From the NCBI GenBank assembly GCA_022712835.1, contig JAFLJU010000275.1, positions 1 to 12,843 on the forward strand: a stretch of DNA of 12,843 nucleotides, written 5' to 3'. Of the stretch, positions 1 to 7,646 are shown in pieces. Under the pieces are notes generated by a model, which saw only the letters and a list, made by a program, of their open reading frames with translations, was not told the DNA's origin and did not search any database. How positions within the stretch are numbered: the first letter of the stretch is position 1; each line of letters opens with the position of its first letter. The translations under genes and the position numbers were made by a program. The DNA comes from Desulfobacteraceae bacterium (lineage in GTDB: Bacteria; Desulfobacterota; Desulfobacteria; Desulfobacterales; Desulfobacteraceae).

Positions 1-144
1 GGGCTGGATTCTGCCAGCAATACCAGCATGCAAAAAGAAGCCAAAACCGAGATGGCAATTTTGCGGCGATATCCTGAACTGAAAAAAGGGAAAAGATTCA
101 TGATGGGTCTAAAGTCCTATAAAAAGGGTATAATTATAAATTAA
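1..144 (+). CDS. 3' end of an unidentified gene (partial, 47 codons)
   Basis: Frame 1 is open from the first base of the window to a TAA at 142-144 and gives 47 residues. The tail is rich in Lys, Arg and Met and includes the stretch AILRRYPELKKGKRFMMG. The composition and absence of stops look like a real soluble C-terminus, but I do not recognise the family. The gene's 5' part lies outside the window. It converges on the minus-strand cyclase that ends at 230, with about 85 bases between the two stop codons. A relation to the secretion operon (for example glycan synthesis or a secreted cargo) cannot be judged from this fragment. Confidence 0.55.
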   Translation, partial: GLDSASNTSMQKEAKTEMAILRRYPELKKGKRFMMGLKSYKKGIIIN

Positions 145-229
145 TCTTAAGAAAAATGGTTGAAGCCATCCAAATACAATTTGTCTTTCTTGTCAAGGAG
201 AAAAGGGGTTGGAATGCTGTGAGTCTCGC

Positions 230-1684
230 TTAGGGGGATGCTTCGGCCATCCATTTTTTGATGATGCTTTGATCCTTTCCTTCCATGGCAGTAATGCTGA
301 ACCTTGTGCCTTGGAATTGTTCTGCTGTAGAGGACATGCTTTTGGCATAGATGTCGTCAAAACAATGGGCATCCACACAAAAATCAAATTTTAGTTTAAT
401 ATCGGTGAAGGGTGCAATGGGAACGGTGGTGGTGGCATAAATACTGCCCTCATCCAGAGAAATTGTTTCTCCCAGGATGGGTAGGGGGCTTACCTTTTTC
501 TCCTGGATGGTCCAGCATTGAAAGGGAAGCTTGATGGCAAGACGGGTCTGAGATGGGATGACAGCCTTCAGGGAAACACGGTACTCTTGTGTTTTGATAC
601 CTGTGACCGAATAAAAAACCAATGGTTTTTTCATGCCTTTCATCATTCTGTGTTGGGCCGGGGTGACCACCACCTTGGGTTTGACCTGATCATAGGTGGA
701 CTTGCCGATGAGCACCTGGCCACCGATACTGTTGGATTCTATTCGCGACGCCTTGTTCACAGCATCCCCGACAATACCGTATTTCATCCTGACTTCTGAA
801 CCGATGTTTCCCACAATAACATTACCGGTATTGATGCCAATCCCCATTTCAAGACAGGGATATCCGGAATCAAGAACCTCTTTGTTTAATACTTCCAGGC
901 AGTTTTGCATTTCAATGGCGCAGGCAATGGCGCGTGCAGGATCGTTGCCGTGGTTTTTTGGGGCACCAAATACCGCAAGGATTGCATCCCCGATGATTTC
1001 ATCAATTATGCCATCGTATTTAAGAATGATTCTGGACATTTTTTCAAGGTAGCGGTTGAGCAATTGAACCATCTCTTCGGGATCACGGGCCTCGGACAGG
1101 CTGGTAAATCCCCTCAAATCAGACATCAATACGGTCACCTCTTTTCTGGTGCCCCCGAGCTTGTGTCCTTCCGGAGAGGTGAGAATCTCGTCCACCACGG
1201 TTTGGGATAGATATCGCCCAAATGTTTCTTTGATGAAGTTAACCAGATTTAACCGTTCATCGGAAACTTTTATGATTTGTTTGAGCATATCCGTTCTTGA
1301 GGTGACAATGGTTCTGATTTCATGCGGGGAATCCTCTGGCAGATCAATCTTGCCTGCCCTCGAATAATCTTTTTGGATCTCTTTGTTGGCGGCTGCGATG
1401 GATTCAAGGGGGGTAATGATTTTGTCCGTGAGAAATTTTTTCAGGGTGACCATCATAAAAACAATGATAATTCCCACCAAAAAAATAATTCGCAGGGCAT
1501 ACCAGAAAAGATCAGAGGGACCTGCATCTTCGGTGAACCAACGGTAAAAAAGTGAATATACGAGCAGGACCGCTTCAATAAAGAGTATCCGCCAGAACAC
1601 CCCCATTAATAAAATTTCTCTGACTCCGTTTTTTTTCGTTTTCATTTTTTTCATTATTGGTAGAAAAACTGTGTTTTTAAGCAT
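230..1684 (-). CDS. Membrane-anchored class III nucleotide cyclase (predicted guanylate-type) with PilZ-like C-terminal domain
   Basis: 484 aa. Two hydrophobic helices at about 25-47 and 60-82 are separated by a very short periplasmic loop. A HAMP-like linker (about 85-145) follows, then a class III cyclase domain (about 178-362). Metal-binding Asp189 (in SDLRGF) and Asp233 (in IIGD) and transition-state residues Asn310 and Arg314 are present, so the domain looks active. The purine-specifying positions are Glu229 and Gly303 rather than the Lys plus Asp/Thr of adenylate cyclases. As I recall, Glu/Gly occurs in the cyanobacterial guanylate cyclase Cya2, so cGMP is a plausible product. Residues about 368-480 resemble a degenerate PilZ fold: an ISLDEGSI turn, then alternating strands and a final helix, without a clear RxxxR motif. 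The start is uncertain: no good ribosome site precedes residue 1, and Met11, Met14 or Met28 are alternatives. It lies 243 nt downstream of the secretion operon on the same strand. Confidence 0.9.
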   Translation of the reverse strand: MLKNTVFLPIMKKMKTKKNGVREILLMGVFWRILFIEAVLLVYSLFYRWFTEDAGPSDLFWYALRIIFLVGIIIVFMMVTLKKFLTDKIITPLESIAAANKEIQKDYSRAGKIDLPEDSPHEIRTIVTSRTDMLKQIIKVSDERLNLVNFIKETFGRYLSQTVVDEILTSPEGHKLGGTRKEVTVLMSDLRGFTSLSEARDPEEMVQLLNRYLEKMSRIILKYDGIIDEIIGDAILAVFGAPKNHGNDPARAIACAIEMQNCLEVLNKEVLDSGYPCLEMGIGINTGNVIVGNIGSEVRMKYGIVGDAVNKASRIESNSIGGQVLIGKSTYDQVKPKVVVTPAQHRMMKGMKKPLVFYSVTGIKTQEYRVSLKAVIPSQTRLAIKLPFQCWTIQEKKVSPLPILGETISLDEGSIYATTTVPIAPFTDIKLKFDFCVDAHCFDDIYAKSMSSTAEQFQGTRFSITAMEGKDQSIIKKWMAEASP

Positions 1685-1700
1685 TGTAACCGGTAATAGA

Positions 1701-1714
1701 CGAACTATTGTTCG
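1701..1714 (-). repeat. Small hairpin just upstream of the cyclase start
   Basis: CGAAC-TATT-GTTCG is a 5-bp inverted repeat with a 4-nt loop. It lies 16 nt upstream of the annotated cyclase ATG on the minus strand, where it would fold in the mRNA leader or serve as a small operator. The 1685-1927 gap otherwise shows AT-rich sequence with an A9 run on the minus strand and no promoter that I can defend. Confidence 0.3.
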
Positions 1715-1927
1715 CGCATTAAGGGTGATCCGTTTAAATTAGATCTATGTTCTATGATATTTGGTGACTCCTTACAAGTCTGAAAATCAATAAAATTTTT
1801 TAGTGGATGCGGGTTATGCCGGATTTTTTTTTAAATTCTGGAAGCGGTTAAACTGATCATTGAATAGGAATATCAGATTACCGAGGCCGCCAGGAATCCC
1901 GGGGTCAACGCAACCAGTTCCGGTAAA

Positions 1928-3184
1928 TCAGCCGAACCGACTCTTTCTTTGATCATCCCTTTGTTTGGTGGCGGCTTGGGTGAGCTGTTTCATGATACCC
2001 ACCTGACCCTGGAGCATTTTGTCCAGAGCATAGCGTTCTGTAATGGTTTTTCTGGCATTGGTCTGGATGTTTTCCATAAAGGAGGGATAGTCCAGGCAGG
2101 CAGCCACCTTTCCGGCTATTTTTTCAGAGTCAAAGAAATTCACCAGAATTCCATTGACCCCGTCCTGGATCACTTCCTTTACGGGCTGGGTATCCGAGGC
2201 CACCACCAGGCATCCGCAGGATAAAGCTTCCAGCAGGGACCAGGACAGCACAAAGGGTACGGTAAGATATACATGGACCGTGGAGGCCTGGAGTACTTCC
2301 AGGTATTTGCCATAGGGCAGGGGCTTCACAAAATGGACCCGTTCTTCATCCAGTTTAACTTTTTCAAGCATCCGTTGTTTCCAGGAATCTCCATCAGCAA
2401 GCTTCGGGCCGTAGGAGACCCGGTCCTGACCCACAATCACCACATGGGCTTCGGGCCGTTTTTTTAAGAGATGGGGGATGGCTTCAATGAACTGGGGAAA
2501 GCCCCGATGGGGCTCAAGTCCCCGGGCCGTGTATGTGACTATTTCCTTGGCATCGCTTAAGTCAAGGTCCGGCAGGACCAGCTTTTTGCCCGGATCCGGC
2601 TTGAAAAAATCTGGATTGATGCCGTCATGGACCACGGACAATTTTTTATGAAATTCCCTTGGGAACTGGGCTTTTTGCCATTGGGTGGGGCAGATGCCAT
2701 GGTCGCAGGCCGCAAGATCCGAGAGAATGGACAGGCTTCTTTCCCTGGATTCCATTCGAACACCAAGACTTGGCGGGTTTTTACGGCCAAATCTTACATT
2801 GGGACTTCTGGCATCGTAATACCATTCAAAATAGCCCAGCAAAGGAACTTCCGGGTAGATGTCCTTGATATAAAGGGTGCTGCCCCAGCCGGAATGTCCG
2901 ATGATAAGATCGGGCATAAATTTTTCTTTCCGAAGATCAAGAAGGGCTTTGGCCACGCCCTGGCCCCTTGCATGCAAGGTGGAAAAATTAACCAGTGCCG
3001 GGTTTTTGGGGTCTTCAAGGGGAGTGCCTTCTTCAAAAAAGATTTTTTTCACCCCGGGAATTTTCCATTCATTTCTTGGGTTGGCCGTGACGAACAGCAC
3101 TTCATTTTTAGGGTTTTTGCCCAGAAATTCTGCCATATACCTAAATTTGGCCGGAAAATTGGGATGAATAAAAATAAACCGCAT
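1928..3184 (-). CDS. Glycosyltransferase, GT4-like (PF12000-type N-terminus), last gene of the type I secretion operon
   Basis: 418 aa, soluble GT-B fold. The N-terminal Rossmann half opens with MRFIFIHPNFPAKFR and carries the HSGWGSTLYIKDIYP and LLGYFEWYY motifs (97-123) that I recall as typical of the Glyco_trans_4_3 family. The C-terminal half has an ARGLEPHRGF sugar-nucleotide-binding segment (220-229) and the donor-site region at about 308-345. In that region the usual first Glu of E-x7-E is absent: the sequence reads VPFVLSWSLLEA, keeping only Glu319. This variant appears usual for the subfamily. The start ATG is 1 nt after the HlyD stop codon, so the two are almost certainly translated together. 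It probably glycosylates the secreted protein or a surface polymer in the cytoplasm before export. The donor and acceptor cannot be read from the sequence. Confidence 0.88.
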   Translation of the reverse strand: MRFIFIHPNFPAKFRYMAEFLGKNPKNEVLFVTANPRNEWKIPGVKKIFFEEGTPLEDPKNPALVNFSTLHARGQGVAKALLDLRKEKFMPDLIIGHSGWGSTLYIKDIYPEVPLLGYFEWYYDARSPNVRFGRKNPPSLGVRMESRERSLSILSDLAACDHGICPTQWQKAQFPREFHKKLSVVHDGINPDFFKPDPGKKLVLPDLDLSDAKEIVTYTARGLEPHRGFPQFIEAIPHLLKKRPEAHVVIVGQDRVSYGPKLADGDSWKQRMLEKVKLDEERVHFVKPLPYGKYLEVLQASTVHVYLTVPFVLSWSLLEALSCGCLVVASDTQPVKEVIQDGVNGILVNFFDSEKIAGKVAACLDYPSFMENIQTNARKTITERYALDKMLQGQVGIMKQLTQAATKQRDDQRKSRFG

Positions 3185-3185
3185 A

Positions 3186-4469
3186 CTATCGCTCTTGTAA
3201 TGAAAAACTCAAGGTGTTGACAAAGGGGTCTAACAGATAGTCTAAAATGGTCCGTTCCCCTATGTGGATATAGGCGATAAGGACCATGCCAGGATATAGC
3301 CGATACTTTTGTTCATCTGACTGGAAATAGCTTTTTTCCGATTCAATCAACACATTATAAAAGGTTCTCCCCTGGGGATCGGTAAAGGTGTCCGGACTGA
3401 TATTCACCACGGTTCCTTCTAATTTTTTGAACTTGTTGGCATCTTTGTTGGGCAGTTGCAGATAAACGATCTGGCTTTTTTTAATATAGCCGATATCGGA
3501 AATATTTAGGTGGGCTTCAATGAGGAGCCGTTTTTCAGTGGGGACAATATCTACCAGGGTATCCCCGGGTTTGACCACCCCCCCCCGGGTGACAAGATAG
3601 AGTTTTTTGACCACCCCGTTTATGGGAGAGCGGATTATGGTTCTTTTAAGGCTGTCTTCAAATTTTTTGACCCGGACGGAGAATTCCTTATATTCCTGGG
3701 TGACCTCTTTAAGTTTTTCCCGGGTTTTTTCTTTAAACTGGTTGAGGGTCTCATTTGATTTTTCCTGGGTTTCTGTCAGTGCATGCCGGGCTTCTTTCAA
3801 AGAGGACTCGTCATTGATGATTTTGCCTTCGATTTCTTTTTTTCGCCGGAGAATATCAATATGCTTGATCCGGGTGGTTAAATTGTCATTGAGCAGTTCT
3901 TGGCTTAAGGCCAGCTCTTCTTCAAGAAGGGGAAGCCGTTCCCTCTTGTTGTTCAGCTGGAACTGAATGGTTTTTATCCGCTGCTCCCGCTGATGGATAA
4001 CGGTCTGTAATTTATTGATCGTGCTTTGAAGGCTGTTTCCATGGGCATCAAACAAGGCATTGGCTTCCAGAACCAGCAGGGGCAGCTTCTGGCGGATATC
4101 CGGGGGGAAAGGGATATGATCCTCTTCCCTTAATTGGGCTTCATACCGAAGCACATCCACTTGAAGGGACTCCATCCGCATTTCCAGCTCATCAAGGCTT
4201 GCAAAGCTGCGCAGCTGTTCCAGTTCAACCAGGGGTTGGCCAACCCTAACTTCATCCCCTTCACTGACCTTGATTTCCTGGATGATACCCCCTTCAAAAT
4301 GCTGCACATGCTTGATTTTTCCACTGGGAACCACCTGCCCATCTGCCATGCTGACAATATCAAGGGTACCGGTATAGGCCCATAGAAAAAATGCAACACA
4401 CATGAAGACGAGCAGAAAAAAGAAAATGTGGGTGACCCTTGATATGGGTTGTGCATTAGGGTCTGTCAT
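3186..4469 (-). CDS. HlyD-family periplasmic adaptor (type I secretion membrane fusion protein)
   Basis: 427 aa, the usual size for this family. It joins the inner-membrane ABC transporter to the TolC-like channel. A short cytoplasmic N-terminus precedes one membrane helix (about 14-32). The first half of the lipoyl/barrel-sandwich domain spans about 50-82 (VQHFEGGIIQEIKVSEGDEV). A long helical hairpin or coiled coil follows at about 138-275, rich in Glu, Lys, Gln and Leu. The second lipoyl half starts at about 279 (IRSPINGVVKKL), and a beta-barrel domain follows at about 315-405. The C-terminal signature IGERTILDYLLDPF is typical of type I secretion adaptors. Its ATG overlaps the ABC stop codon as ATGA (4 nt), showing translational coupling. 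A 9-base G tract lies within codons 295-298 of the coding strand. Confidence 0.95.
   Translation of the reverse strand: MTDPNAQPISRVTHIFFFLLVFMCVAFFLWAYTGTLDIVSMADGQVVPSGKIKHVQHFEGGIIQEIKVSEGDEVRVGQPLVELEQLRSFASLDELEMRMESLQVDVLRYEAQLREEDHIPFPPDIRQKLPLLVLEANALFDAHGNSLQSTINKLQTVIHQREQRIKTIQFQLNNKRERLPLLEEELALSQELLNDNLTTRIKHIDILRRKKEIEGKIINDESSLKEARHALTETQEKSNETLNQFKEKTREKLKEVTQEYKEFSVRVKKFEDSLKRTIIRSPINGVVKKLYLVTRGGVVKPGDTLVDIVPTEKRLLIEAHLNISDIGYIKKSQIVYLQLPNKDANKFKKLEGTVVNISPDTFTDPQGRTFYNVLIESEKSYFQSDEQKYRLYPGMVLIAYIHIGERTILDYLLDPFVNTLSFSLQER
3578..3586. repeat. C9/G9 mononucleotide tract inside the hlyD-like gene
   Basis: Nine consecutive C on the plus strand (G9 on the coding strand) encode Arg-Gly-Gly-Val at residues 295-298 of the HlyD-like protein. 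Gain or loss of one base would truncate the adaptor within its second lipoyl half. Tracts of this length are prone to slippage and sequencing error. Here the reading frame is intact through it. Confidence 0.9.
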
Positions 4470-6145
4470 GACGGCATTTGTCCATTATGGGGCAGGATGA
4501 CTTTATGGGTCAGTTCCGGTATGGGTTTTTTGTCCAGATTCAGGCACAGGGAAGCGCCTTTTAAAATGTTGGGATCATTTGTAAAAACAATGATGGTTTT
4601 TCCGGATTTGGCCAGGTCATTCATGGCGGCATACACCGCTTCCACCCCTTTTTTGTCCATGGCATCCGTGGGCTCGTCCAACAGGACTAAAATCCCATCA
4701 CCTGCAAGGCCCCGGGCCAGAGCGAGCCGTTTTCTGATTCCCGGGGGAAAGTTTTTCTCATTGTTTGTTAACAGTGTCTCTAACCCCTGGGGAGTCTTGT
4801 CCAGAAAAGATTTTAAATCCGTTTTTCTCAGGATATCATTCAAACGGGTATCATCTAAGTCCGGGTTCAACAACATAATATTTTCCCGGAGACTGCCGTT
4901 TATAAATTCTGGTTCCTGGGGCATGTAGATGAGTTGTTTGCGCCACCATGCCGGTGCCATCTGCAGAATATTTACCCCATCGGCCAGTATCTTTCCCCGC
5001 TTGGGTTCCAAAAGGTTTGTCAGCAGTTTGACCAGGGTTGTCTTGCCGGTTCCGTTTCCACCGGACACCGCCATTACATCCCCTGGTTCCAGTTGAAGGC
5101 TTAGGGATTCAAATAAAGGTGTGCTGGAATTGGGATAGGAAAACCCCAGATCTTGGAATTCTATCCGGCCCTGATAGTTTTTTAAGGCAGATCCTGTTGC
5201 GGCTTCAAAGGGAATTTGTCTGAACACTGAAAGATCTTTGAATGCCTGCTTTGCCTTTGCCAGGGAGAAGGCGGTCTGTACCAATCTTGTGGTATTCTGA
5301 TAGGCTTTGCCGCAAAGAATATTGGCACCGATCAATGCCCCCACAGACAAGTTCCCCTGGACCACTAGAACCGCCCCTGCGGCATAGAGGAAGACACTAG
5401 TCAGGGAGCTGCCGGTCATGGTCATGGTTTGGGATAATTCTTTGTAACCGGTCAGCTTATTTTTCAAGCGACTGATATCGTTTAATTGGGTATCCCATCT
5501 TTTAAATAGAAAAGTGCTTGCCACAAAGGCCCGAACCGTTTCCATGGCATTGACGGCGGAGGAATTCAAGTTTCGGTGTTCAGATAGGACTCTAAAAAGT
5601 GATTCACTACTTTTCTGGGATCTTAGAATGGTCAGCCATCCGGAAAGCAAGGCCAGAAGAATACCCAAAATTGTAATCCCCGCAAGGACAGGACTTAACA
5701 GGTAGAGAACCCCAATAAAGATCAGTGAAAAAGGGGCATCTAAAATAGCGATCATTGTCTGGGCATCCAGGCTTTGCTGGATGGTCTGAACCTGGTTGAG
5801 GGCTTCTTGAATCCTTGGTTTTGACAGCTGGGACAGGGGTTCTGCCTTGGCCCGGCTGATGATGGATAGAATGTCCCTGGAGAGTCGATCATTGGGTTCC
5901 TGGTTGATGGCTACGGCCATTTTTGTCCGGACAATTCTGAAACAAAATTGGAGCAAAATCGCGATCAGTATGCCAATGGTAAGGGTGATCAGGGTGCCGT
6001 GAAATCCGTAATTGACATATCTGTTCAATAGCTGGATGACATAAAGGGGCTGGGCAAGAGTCAGCAGGGTGGTTAACAGGGTTGCAGCAAAGAGTTCTGT
6101 CGCCAGGACCGGCCGGTGAAACAATCTTCTGACAAGTTCATTCAT
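4466..6145 (-). CDS. Type I secretion ABC transporter (permease plus ATPase, no C39 peptidase) with degenerate signature and H-loop
   Basis: 559 aa. An N-terminal membrane domain (about 14-310, six predicted helices) is fused to an ATPase domain (about 325-540). No N-terminal C39 or C39-like domain is present, as in PrtD/LapB-like exporters. Walker A is GGNGTGKTT (Lys368), the Q-loop Gln is 410 in YMPQEP, and Walker B is ILVLLDEP with catalytic Glu491. The D-loop is TDAMD. The signature that normally reads LSGGQ is FPPGI at 466-470, and the H-loop histidine is Asn523 (VFTNDP). Both sites are therefore unusual. The gene lies 30 nt downstream of the TolC-like gene and overlaps the HlyD gene by 4 nt. 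It should power one-step export of an unidentified substrate. The start is the first ATG, but the ribosome site before it is poor. Confidence 0.93.
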   Translation of the reverse strand: MNELVRRLFHRPVLATELFAATLLTTLLTLAQPLYVIQLLNRYVNYGFHGTLITLTIGILIAILLQFCFRIVRTKMAVAINQEPNDRLSRDILSIISRAKAEPLSQLSKPRIQEALNQVQTIQQSLDAQTMIAILDAPFSLIFIGVLYLLSPVLAGITILGILLALLSGWLTILRSQKSSESLFRVLSEHRNLNSSAVNAMETVRAFVASTFLFKRWDTQLNDISRLKNKLTGYKELSQTMTMTGSSLTSVFLYAAGAVLVVQGNLSVGALIGANILCGKAYQNTTRLVQTAFSLAKAKQAFKDLSVFRQIPFEAATGSALKNYQGRIEFQDLGFSYPNSSTPLFESLSLQLEPGDVMAVSGGNGTGKTTLVKLLTNLLEPKRGKILADGVNILQMAPAWWRKQLIYMPQEPEFINGSLRENIMLLNPDLDDTRLNDILRKTDLKSFLDKTPQGLETLLTNNEKNFPPGIRKRLALARGLAGDGILVLLDEPTDAMDKKGVEAVYAAMNDLAKSGKTIIVFTNDPNILKGASLCLNLDKKPIPELTHKVILPHNGQMPS

Positions 6146-6175
6146 AGCAGATAAATTAAAATCAAGATAAGCGGT

Positions 6176-7515
6176 TTACTTCGCAAATAAATCAAGGTTG
6201 ATCAATCCCATGGAAAACAAAAGGTTGTAGGCCGCTATTTTTGTGTCCTCTCTTGCGGCAATTGCATTCCCTTGGGCATTGATGTAATTTACCTCTCCAT
6301 TGAGAACATCTAATAGGGATCGGGTCCCCATTATTCTTTCTTTTTCGGCAAGTTCCAGGAAGTTTTTTAAGATTTCGGCCTGCAGGTATAAAAGTTCTTG
6401 TCTTCGTTTTAGGGTGGCCAATTGTGTCCAGCTATTTTGGACCTGTTCCCTGACAAGTTTCTGGGCATGCTCAAGGTGGGTGGTGGCTGCGGTCTTGTTG
6501 GCAATCGCACTTGAGATGGCTGCCTGGTCGCTGCCGCCCCGGAAAAGGTTGTAACTAAATTCAATTCCGGCCCCATAGTTTCGTTTATATCCCGCAAAAC
6601 CATCGTCATTATTGGCGTTGATTGCTTCTGCAAAGAGACTCAGGTTGGGGAAATAAGCAGATTTTGAAATACTGATGTCTTTCCGGGTCAGATCAAGATC
6701 AAACCGGGTGATCTTGATTTCCGGATGGTTTTCAACTGCTGTATCAATGGCAGATTCAAGGGCATTTGGCAATTGGGTCTCAGGAAAGGTGATTTCAATA
6801 AATGAGTCAACTTCAGAGGAGGTGGGAAAATGATAAAAGACGGCCTGGAAATGGTTCTTTGCAAGATCAAGCTCTCCCTGGGCGTCAACCCTTAGGGCCA
6901 TGGCGCCAGCCAATTGTGATTTTGCCTGGAGCACATCCGATGTTAAACCAGCACCTTTTTGAACCAAAACTTTTTCAATCCCGGTCAATTTTTTGATCCG
7001 GCCTTCAGACTGAAGGGCTTTTTTTAGCCGTTCCCTGGCCTTTACGATATTGATATAGGCGGTGATGCCATCCCGTATCATTTGCTGGCTGATGGAGTCA
7101 AGGCCCGCTTTTGCCCGTTCGAGACCAACTTCATCCCGGGCAATGGTATTTGTGGTCCTGCCGAAATCGGTTATGAGCTGGGTGCCTTTTAAGGTGACCG
7201 AATGACGAAATTCATTGGTCGTCGCTATTAGTTCTTTTTCTACTGTTTCTGGTCCGGTATCGCCATATAAGTTAAGGGCAGGTAAATAGAGTCCTATACT
7301 CTGCCGTACCTGTCCCTGGGCGCTTTCAACCCTGTGCCGATAGGTTTTGATCTCTTCATGGTTTTCCAAAAGGCCGGTCAGCAAGGCGTGGGGATTTGGA
7401 GTGGAGTAAAGATATTTTTTATGGGTGTGTCAACAGCGGTTTGTCCAAATAATGCGGGGGAAAAATAAAAAGTAGTAAATATGACCATTAAAAGGGTATA
7501 GTAATATTTTTTCAT
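6176..7515 (-). CDS. TolC-family outer-membrane channel protein, split by an apparent one-base frameshift near its N-terminus
   Basis: The main open frame (stop at 6176, open up to a TGA at 7430-7432) encodes the mature TolC-like protein. It shows the two repeated halves of the OEP family, with the pattern LLTGLLENHEEIKTYRHRVE at the start and a second half near ENHPEIKITRFDLDLTRKD. No credible start or signal peptide exists in that frame; the first candidate is a TTG at 7384. The signal peptide is found in another frame from the ATG at 7515. Joining the two at the CCCC run (7390-7393) by restoring one base gives IPHALLTGLLENH and a protein of about 446 aa, a normal family length. An AGGA lies 11 nt before the 7515 ATG; an in-frame ATG at 7527 is the alternative start. 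As written, the gene would not yield an exported channel. A sequencing error, a true mutation or ribosomal slippage could each explain this. It is the first gene of the operon. Confidence 0.85.
7378..7515 (-). other. Signal-peptide-coding 5' segment of the split tolC-like gene
   Basis: A 45-codon frame starts with MKKYYYTLLMVIFTTFYF, followed by SPALFGQ. This is a textbook Sec signal peptide: basic n-region, hydrophobic core, and a small residue or Gly before a likely cleavage site near LFGQ. The frame continues TPLQIP and then runs into TGA at 7378-7380. Its end overlaps the beginning of the main TolC frame one base out of register. It is unlikely to be an independent peptide. Confidence 0.8.
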
Positions 7516-7562
7516 CTTATTTTTCATCCTATTTTTCACTATTTCCCATTAATCCTGGAAAT

Positions 7563-7577
7563 ATATTAAGTTAATAT
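7563..7577. promoter_or_regulatory. Perfect 15-bp palindrome in the divergent intergenic region (possible operator)
   Basis: ATATTAA-G-TTAATAT has perfect 7-bp arms around a central base. It lies between the tolC-like gene and the CHASE2 cyclase, about 40 nt from the inferred operon promoter's -10. Such odd-centred AT-rich palindromes often bind dimeric regulators, but no regulator gene is encoded in the window. Confidence 0.35.
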
Positions 7578-7615
7578 TGTGATTTTTTTTGTTGCTTTAC
7601 CGATGAAGTCCCTTT

Positions 7616-7646
7616 AACATAAACATTAATGAACCGTGTTTGTCAA
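7616..7646 (-). promoter_or_regulatory. Candidate promoter of the type I secretion operon
   Basis: On the minus strand a perfect TTGACA (7641-7646) is followed after 19 nt by TATGTT (7616-7621). The wide spacing weakens the call. It faces the tolC-like gene, leaving a leader of about 95-100 nt that contains the 7563-7577 palindrome. No convincing sigma-70 promoter was seen for the divergent CHASE2 gene; the nearest is a poor TTGCTT/TAACAT pair at 7592-7620 (+). Confidence 0.4.

Noticed and set aside
151..169. Terminator for the 230-1684 cyclase (ATGG/CCAT hairpin followed by a T run on the minus strand)
   Set aside because: The stem is only 4 bp and the next pair mismatches; too weak to call.
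1800..1840. Rho-independent terminator at the end of the secretion operon near the T9 run
   Set aside because: The T run follows no stable GC stem on the plus strand and is an A run on the operon strand, so it cannot end the operon transcript.
2627..3220. 197-codon plus-strand frame opposite the glycosyltransferase
   Set aside because: It is antisense to a well-supported gene with family motifs; its sequence has no recognisable domain and no ribosome site of note.
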